Origin: Rhizobium sp. Q54
GTDB taxonomy: Bacteria; Pseudomonadota; Alphaproteobacteria; Rickettsiales; UBA1997
Assembly (NCBI GenBank): GCA_945865745.1
Contig: CAMBFP010000055.1
Span: 1-7,300 of the forward strand
Direction: 5' to 3'
Length of the DNA: 7,300 nucleotides
Part shown: positions 6,124 through 7,300 of the stretch, one piece after another
Numbering within the stretch: position 1 is the stretch's first letter
Layout: each line of letters begins with the position of its first letter
Notes under the pieces: model-generated
What the model saw: the letters and a program-made list of their open reading frames with translations, nothing else
Databases searched by the model: none
What the model was told of the DNA's origin: nothing
Program-made: the position numbers and the translations under genes

Positions 6124-7300
6124 TTAGATCATCTTTTTTGGATCAACCCACTCGTTGAATTGCTCTTCGGTAACTAGGCCCGAAGAAAGTGCGGCGGCTT
6201 TTAGGGTTGTGCCTTCTTTGTGCGCTTTCTTGGCGATTTTGGCGGCATTGTCGTAGCCGATGTAAGGATTTAATGCGGTTACTAACATTAAAGATTGTTC
6301 GAGTAATTGTTCGATGCGTTCGCGATTGGCAACGATTCCAACAAGGCACTGATCAATGAAACTGTTAATTCCGTCATTCAAAAGATTTAGTGATTCAATC
6401 ACGTTGCGAATAATCATCGGGCGGAAAACGTTTAATTCGAAATGTCCGTTCGAGCCACCCACGGTTACTGCCACATGGTTCCCCATTATTTGGCAAGCGA
6501 TCATCGTTAGCGCTTCACATTGCGTTGGATTAACTTTTCCCGGCATAATTGAAGAGCCTGGTTCATTTTCAGGAAGGCTGATTTCACCAAGTCCAGAGCG
6601 GGGTCCAGAGGCTAAGAAACGAATGTCATTGGCAATTTTCATGCAAGAGGTTGCGAGAGAATTTAGCGAGCCAGAGAAGTTCACTAATTCGTCGTTACAA
6701 GCCAAAGCAAAGAATTTATTTTTGTTGGTGAAGAAGCTGTCAGCTCCGGCCAAGCCTAGTTTGGTGAGATTTGAATCTTTAACTTTCCAGACGCCGTCAG
6801 CCAAAGTTGTGCGACCTAAATCAAGATCTAAAAGTTTTTTGTGCAAAGATTTTAAACCAGAAACTTCAGTGATTTTTTCAGCGAAATTTACCGCGAATTT
6901 CGGGTGACAGTTAAGCCCGGTTCCAACTGCTGTTCCGCCTTGCGCCAAAGCGGTGACGTATAAAATCGACTGAGAAATAAATACTGCCGCGGTTTGAATT
7001 TGAACTTTGTAAGCAGAAAATTCCTGACCCAAAGTTACTGGCGTCGCATCTTGCGTGTGAGTGCGGCCAATTTTTACAATGTCTAAAAATTCTTTTTCTT
7101 TTTTGCCTAACTCGTTGGCGAAACGAACAAGAGTTGGAAGAAGCTTTTCGTAAGTTGCGAGAACTGTCGCAACATGCATGGCTGTAGGGAAGGTGTCGTT
7201 TGAACTTTGTCCTAAATTTACGTGGTCGTTGGGGTGCACCGGAGATTTTCCGCCTTTTATTCCACTAACTTTTTCGTTGGCGACGCCGGCAATTACTTCG
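6124..7300 (-). CDS. fumC: Class II fumarate hydratase FumC (N-terminal end outside window)
   Basis: FumC is the iron-free, tetrameric cytoplasmic fumarase that interconverts fumarate and malate in the TCA cycle. The reading frame is open to the right edge (EVIAGVANEK and onward), so the GTG at 7237-7239 is an internal valine in VHPNDHVN, the family's B-site loop. Downstream come GQSSND, GRTHTQDATP with the catalytic-region His, GGTAVGTGLN, the family signature GSSIMPGKVNP bearing the active-site serine loop, MGNHVAVTVGGSNGHFELN and SLMLVTALNPYIGYD. The C-terminus EEQFNEWVDPKKMI is strikingly like mitochondrial fumarase. An extra stretch of about 38 residues interrupts the core between the VSG and NKF motifs; the frame stays intact and all catalytic motifs remain, so the gene is probably functional. 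It ends with TAG at 6124-6126. It is followed 71 bases later by the UbiH-family gene on the same strand. Confidence 0.95.
   Translation of the reverse strand, partial: EVIAGVANEKVSGIKGGKSPVHPNDHVNLGQSSNDTFPTAMHVATVLATYEKLLPTLVRFANELGKKEKEFLDIVKIGRTHTQDATPVTLGQEFSAYKVQIQTAAVFISQSILYVTALAQGGTAVGTGLNCHPKFAVNFAEKITEVSGLKSLHKKLLDLDLGRTTLADGVWKVKDSNLTKLGLAGADSFFTNKNKFFALACNDELVNFSGSLNSLATSCMKIANDIRFLASGPRSGLGEISLPENEPGSSIMPGKVNPTQCEALTMIACQIMGNHVAVTVGGSNGHFELNVFRPMIIRNVIESLNLLNDGINSFIDQCLVGIVANRERIEQLLEQSLMLVTALNPYIGYDNAAKIAKKAHKEGTTLKAAALSSGLVTEEQFNEWVDPKKMI
6742..6855. repeat. In-frame insertion of about 114 bases in fumC with an imperfect palindrome
   Basis: Compared with E. coli, human and Rickettsia FumC as I remember them, which run directly from an (I/L)TG-type motif to PF.TAPNKF, this gene has about 38 extra codons between VSG and FFTNKNKF. 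The DNA holds nested imperfect inverted repeats: AGATTTGA (6767-6774) with TCAAGATCT (6821-6829, one bulge), AACTTT (6781-6786) with AAAGTT (6803-6808), and GAC/GTC (6790-6792, 6796-6798), centred near 6795. Size, palindromy and frame preservation match the Rickettsia palindromic element pattern. Exact ends are uncertain by a few codons. Confidence 0.6.

Noticed and set aside
6356..6907. 183-residue open frame on the plus strand
   Set aside because: It lies wholly opposite fumC, whose conserved protein accounts for the sequence; the antisense translation resembles no family I know.
7237..7239. GTG as the fumC start
   Set aside because: It is the valine of the conserved VHPNDHVN loop; in-frame fumarase sequence continues to the window edge.

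Overview
The window (about 40% GC by eye) looks like chromosome from an intracellular alphaproteobacterium of the Rickettsiales/Holosporales type. Three things suggest this. The housekeeping genes (radA, waaA, a UbiH/COQ6-type monooxygenase, a fumC very like mitochondrial fumarase) fit that group. Two of them carry in-frame palindromic inserts like the Rickettsia palindromic elements. The largest gene encodes a eukaryote-type ubiquitin-protease-like protein with ankyrin-like repeats, the architecture of a host-directed effector. A waaA gene implies LPS, which argues against Anaplasma/Ehrlichia/Wolbachia. Genus and species cannot be read from the window.

Layout. On the plus strand are the 3' part of radA (3-605) and a small exported cupredoxin-like protein (747-1085). 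Facing them, all on the minus strand and transcribed right to left, are fumC (7300-6124, 5' end outside the window), a UbiH-family FAD monooxygenase (6052-4868), waaA (4868-3624), and a 733-residue USP-like protein (3451-1250). The monooxygenase and waaA genes overlap by one base (TAATG), with a Shine-Dalgarno sequence just inside the upstream gene. A 172-base repeat-bearing spacer separates waaA from the USP-like gene. No stretch without a gene exceeds 300 bases, and I saw no tRNA, rRNA, CRISPR or insertion sequence.

Main observation. The USP-like protein has the peptidase C19 landmarks in rotated order. A QDA-like box, fingers/palm region, LKRF motif and His box with its Asn-Asp occupy residues 68-273, and a convincing Cys box (GGNRCWANAAF, Cys300) comes after them instead of before. 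An in-frame stop lies 18 bases upstream of the start codon and no Cys box is visible in the upstream spacer, so a simple frameshift or missed start does not explain it. The simplest reading is a circularly permuted USP deubiquitinase domain, followed by a helical region, ankyrin-like repeats, a hydrophobic membrane segment, a Glu tract and a basic tail.

The housekeeping genes do not form one pathway: recombination repair (RadA), TCA cycle (FumC), ubiquinone synthesis (UbiH family) and LPS core assembly (WaaA). The USP-like gene looks like an accessory gene placed after them.
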